The position numbers were made by a program, and so were the translations under genes. This document shows, piece by piece, positions 62,513-64,000 of a stretch of 64,000 nt of DNA; position 1 is the first letter of the stretch; each line of letters starts with the position of its first letter. The stretch is taken from assembly GCF_001279725.1 (NCBI RefSeq), contig NZ_LGDE01000159.1, forward strand, positions 1 through 64,000, read 5' to 3'. The notes beneath the pieces are model-generated. The model searched no databases and was not told the origin of the DNA. It was given only the letters and a program-made list of their open reading frames with translations. The DNA comes from Streptomyces sp. WM4235. GTDB taxonomy: Bacteria; Actinomycetota; Actinomycetes; Streptomycetales; Streptomycetaceae.

Positions 62513-63232
62513 TTGAGCCGCTCGGTTCTCGTCACCGGAGGTAACCGGGGCATCGGCCTCGCCATCGCCCGAGCCTTCGCGGAGGCCGGCGACAAGGTCG
62601 CGATCACATACCGCTCCGGCGAGCCGCCGGAGGCGCTCACCTCGCTCGGCGTCCTGGCGGTCCGGTGCGACATCACGGACTCCGAGCAGGTGGAGCAGGC
62701 CTACAAGGCGATCGAGGACAAGCACGGCGCCGTCGAGGTGCTGGTGGCCAACGCCGGCATCACCAAGGACACGTTGCTGATGCGGATGTCCGAGGAGGAC
62801 TTCGCGTCGGTCGTCGACACCAACCTCATCGGTACCTTCCGGGTGGTCAAGCGCGCGAACCGGGGCATGCTGCGGGCCAAGAAGGGCCGCGTCGTCCTGA
62901 TCTCCTCGGTCGTCGGCCTCATGGGCTCGCCCGGCCAGGCCAACTACGCCGCCTCCAAGGCCGCGCTGGTCGGCTTCGCCCGCTCGCTCGCCCGTGAGCT
63001 GGGCTCCCGCAACATCACCTTCAACGTCGTCGCCCCCGGCTTCGTGGACACCGACATGACGAAGGTGCTCACCGACGAGCAGCGCGCCGGCATCGTCGGG
63101 CAGGTGCCCCTCGGCCGCTACGCGCAGCCCGAGGAGATCGCGGCGGCCGTGAGCTTCCTGGCGTCCGACGACGCCGCGTACATCACTGGAGCCGTCATTC
63201 CCGTTGACGGCGGATTGGGCATGGGTCACTGA
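62513..63232 (+). CDS. fabG: 3-oxoacyl-[acyl-carrier-protein] reductase
   Basis: The 239-residue SDR reduces beta-ketoacyl-ACP in fatty-acid elongation. Motifs are TGGNRGIG, NAGITKD, and the Ser-Tyr-Lys triad in ISSVVGLMGSPGQANYAASK. VAPGFVDTDMT and the C-terminal GAVIPVDGGLGMGH are typical. TTG at 62513 is the start, with AAGGGTG upstream. It lies four bp before the enoyl-ACP reductase gene, as in other actinobacteria. The AT-richer stretch at 62461-62500 upstream may be the promoter. Confidence 0.95.
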   Translation: MSRSVLVTGGNRGIGLAIARAFAEAGDKVAITYRSGEPPEALTSLGVLAVRCDITDSEQVEQAYKAIEDKHGAVEVLVANAGITKDTLLMRMSEEDFASVVDTNLIGTFRVVKRANRGMLRAKKGRVVLISSVVGLMGSPGQANYAASKAALVGFARSLARELGSRNITFNVVAPGFVDTDMTKVLTDEQRAGIVGQVPLGRYAQPEEIAAAVSFLASDDAAYITGAVIPVDGGLGMGH

Positions 63233-63236
63233 TCAC

Positions 63237-64000
63237 ATGAGCGGAATTCTCGACGGCAAGCGCATCCTCATCACCGGGGTGCTGATGGAGTCCTCCATCG
63301 CCTTCCACGCCGCCAAGCTGGCCCAGGAGCAGGGCGCCGAGGTCATCCTGACCGCGTGGCCCCGCCCGTCGCTGACCGAGCGCATCGCCAAGAAGCTGCC
63401 GAAGCCGGTCAAGGTGATCGAGCTCGACGTCACCAACCAGGAGCACCTGGACCGCCTCGAGGGTCTCGTCCGCGACGAGCTGGGCGGCCTCGACGGCGTC
63501 CTCCACTCGATCGGATTCGCCCCGCAGGACGCCCTCGGCGGCAACTTCCTGAACACGCCGTTCGAGTCGGTCGCCACCGCCATGCACGTGTCGGCGTTCT
63601 CGCTGAAGTCCCTCGCCATGGCCTGCAAGCCGCTGTTCCCGGCGGAGGGCGCGGCCATCGTCGGCCTCACCTTCGACGCGCAGTTCGCCTGGCCGCAGTA
63701 CGACTGGATGGGCCCGGCCAAGGCCGCCCTGGAGGCCACCAGCCGCTACCTCGCCCGTGACCTGGGCAAGGAGAACATCCGCTGCAACCTGGTCTCGGCC
63801 GGTCCGCTCGGCTCGATGGCCGCGAAGTCCATCCCGGGCTTCTCGGACCTGGCGGACGTCTGGAACTCCCGCTCCATGCTGGAGTGGGACATGAGCGACC
63901 CGGAGCCGACCGGCAAGGCCATCGTCGCCCTGCTGTCCGACTGGTTCCCGAAGACCACGGGCGAGATCGTCCACGTGGACGGCGGCCTGCACGCGATGGG
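63237..64000 (+). CDS. fabI: Enoyl-[acyl-carrier-protein] reductase (NADH), partial at window end
   Basis: The visible 254 codons give an InhA/FabI-type SDR: MSGILDGKRILITGVLMESS with its altered cofactor loop, LHSIGFAPQDALGG, catalytic Tyr-Lys in YDWMGPAKAALE, and the end GEIVHVDGGLHAMG. Only the last few codons and stop are cut by the window edge. It catalyses the last reduction of each fatty-acid cycle and forms an operon with fabG. Confidence 0.95.
   Translation, partial: MSGILDGKRILITGVLMESSIAFHAAKLAQEQGAEVILTAWPRPSLTERIAKKLPKPVKVIELDVTNQEHLDRLEGLVRDELGGLDGVLHSIGFAPQDALGGNFLNTPFESVATAMHVSAFSLKSLAMACKPLFPAEGAAIVGLTFDAQFAWPQYDWMGPAKAALEATSRYLARDLGKENIRCNLVSAGPLGSMAAKSIPGFSDLADVWNSRSMLEWDMSDPEPTGKAIVALLSDWFPKTTGEIVHVDGGLHAM

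Overview
The window is a piece of a Streptomyces chromosome. It is about 73% G+C, with strong codon-position bias, GTG and TTG starts, and GTGA/ATGA stop-start overlaps. The gene order matches, from memory and in reverse orientation, the Streptomyces coelicolor interval from roughly SCO1860 (LAETG-anchored protein, near 14 kb) to SCO1814 (enoyl-ACP reductase, at 64 kb). Landmarks include the cobalamin genes, pit (SCO1845), gbn (SCO1839), moaA, tyrS (SCO1818) and fabG/fabI. The species cannot be named from the sequence. No rRNA, tRNA, insertion sequence, prophage, CRISPR array or biosynthetic gene cluster was seen.

Layout. 0.1-3 kb: a small hypothetical gene and a semialdehyde-type dehydrogenase divergent from an IclR regulator, with two palindromes between them. 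3-6.7 kb: a membrane protein and a NarL-type two-component pair whose kinase carries a low-complexity insertion of about 150 residues inside its ATPase domain. 6.7-13.4 kb: a solo class B penicillin-binding protein, a GNAT acetyltransferase, a DsbA-like oxidoreductase, two convergent PLP class-V enzymes flanking a 38-bp tandem repeat array, and an amidohydrolase. 13.7-16 kb: a sortase-anchored LAETG protein and a CapA-like protein. 16-25.3 kb: late cobalamin biosynthesis (cobC fusion, cobB, cobO, ChlI/ChlD-type chelatase subunit, cobQ, cobD) under a cobalamin riboswitch, with a ZIP metal transporter on the opposite strand and no cobN. 25.4-27 kb: a small membrane protein and the low-affinity phosphate transporter Pit, preceded by a PHO-box-like double repeat.

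27-40 kb: an alpha/beta hydrolase, a conserved hypothetical, a VOC protein, a YpfJ-type metallopeptidase, an ABC-F protein with a possible leaderless leader peptide, the GATC-binding nucleoid protein Gbn, an enoyl-CoA hydratase, a five-gene Asp23/AmaP envelope cassette, an SDR, SURF1, a zinc-binding mini-protein and a DEDDh-BRCT exonuclease. 40.4-51.5 kb looks like an accessory block: a TetR regulator facing an acetoacetate-decarboxylase-like/SDR/two-amidohydrolase operon, a 1030-residue NACHT NTPase with leucine-rich-like repeats, a coupled sterol-desaturase-family/YhhN lysoplasmalogenase pair, and a zinc alcohol dehydrogenase. 51.6-64 kb returns to core genes: a secreted subtilase, DUF485-ActP acetate permease, moaA, DUF3099 and GlsB-type small membrane proteins, tyrS, the TldD/TldE pair, fabG and fabI (running off the window).

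The most interesting signals are: the divergent NACHT NTPase and putative ether-lipid module; the leader peptide before the ABC-F gene; the repeat-expanded histidine kinase; a 30-bp duplication that created a 31-codon coupled ORF between tldD and tldE; and recurrent 13-28 bp tandem duplications beside or across gene ends.
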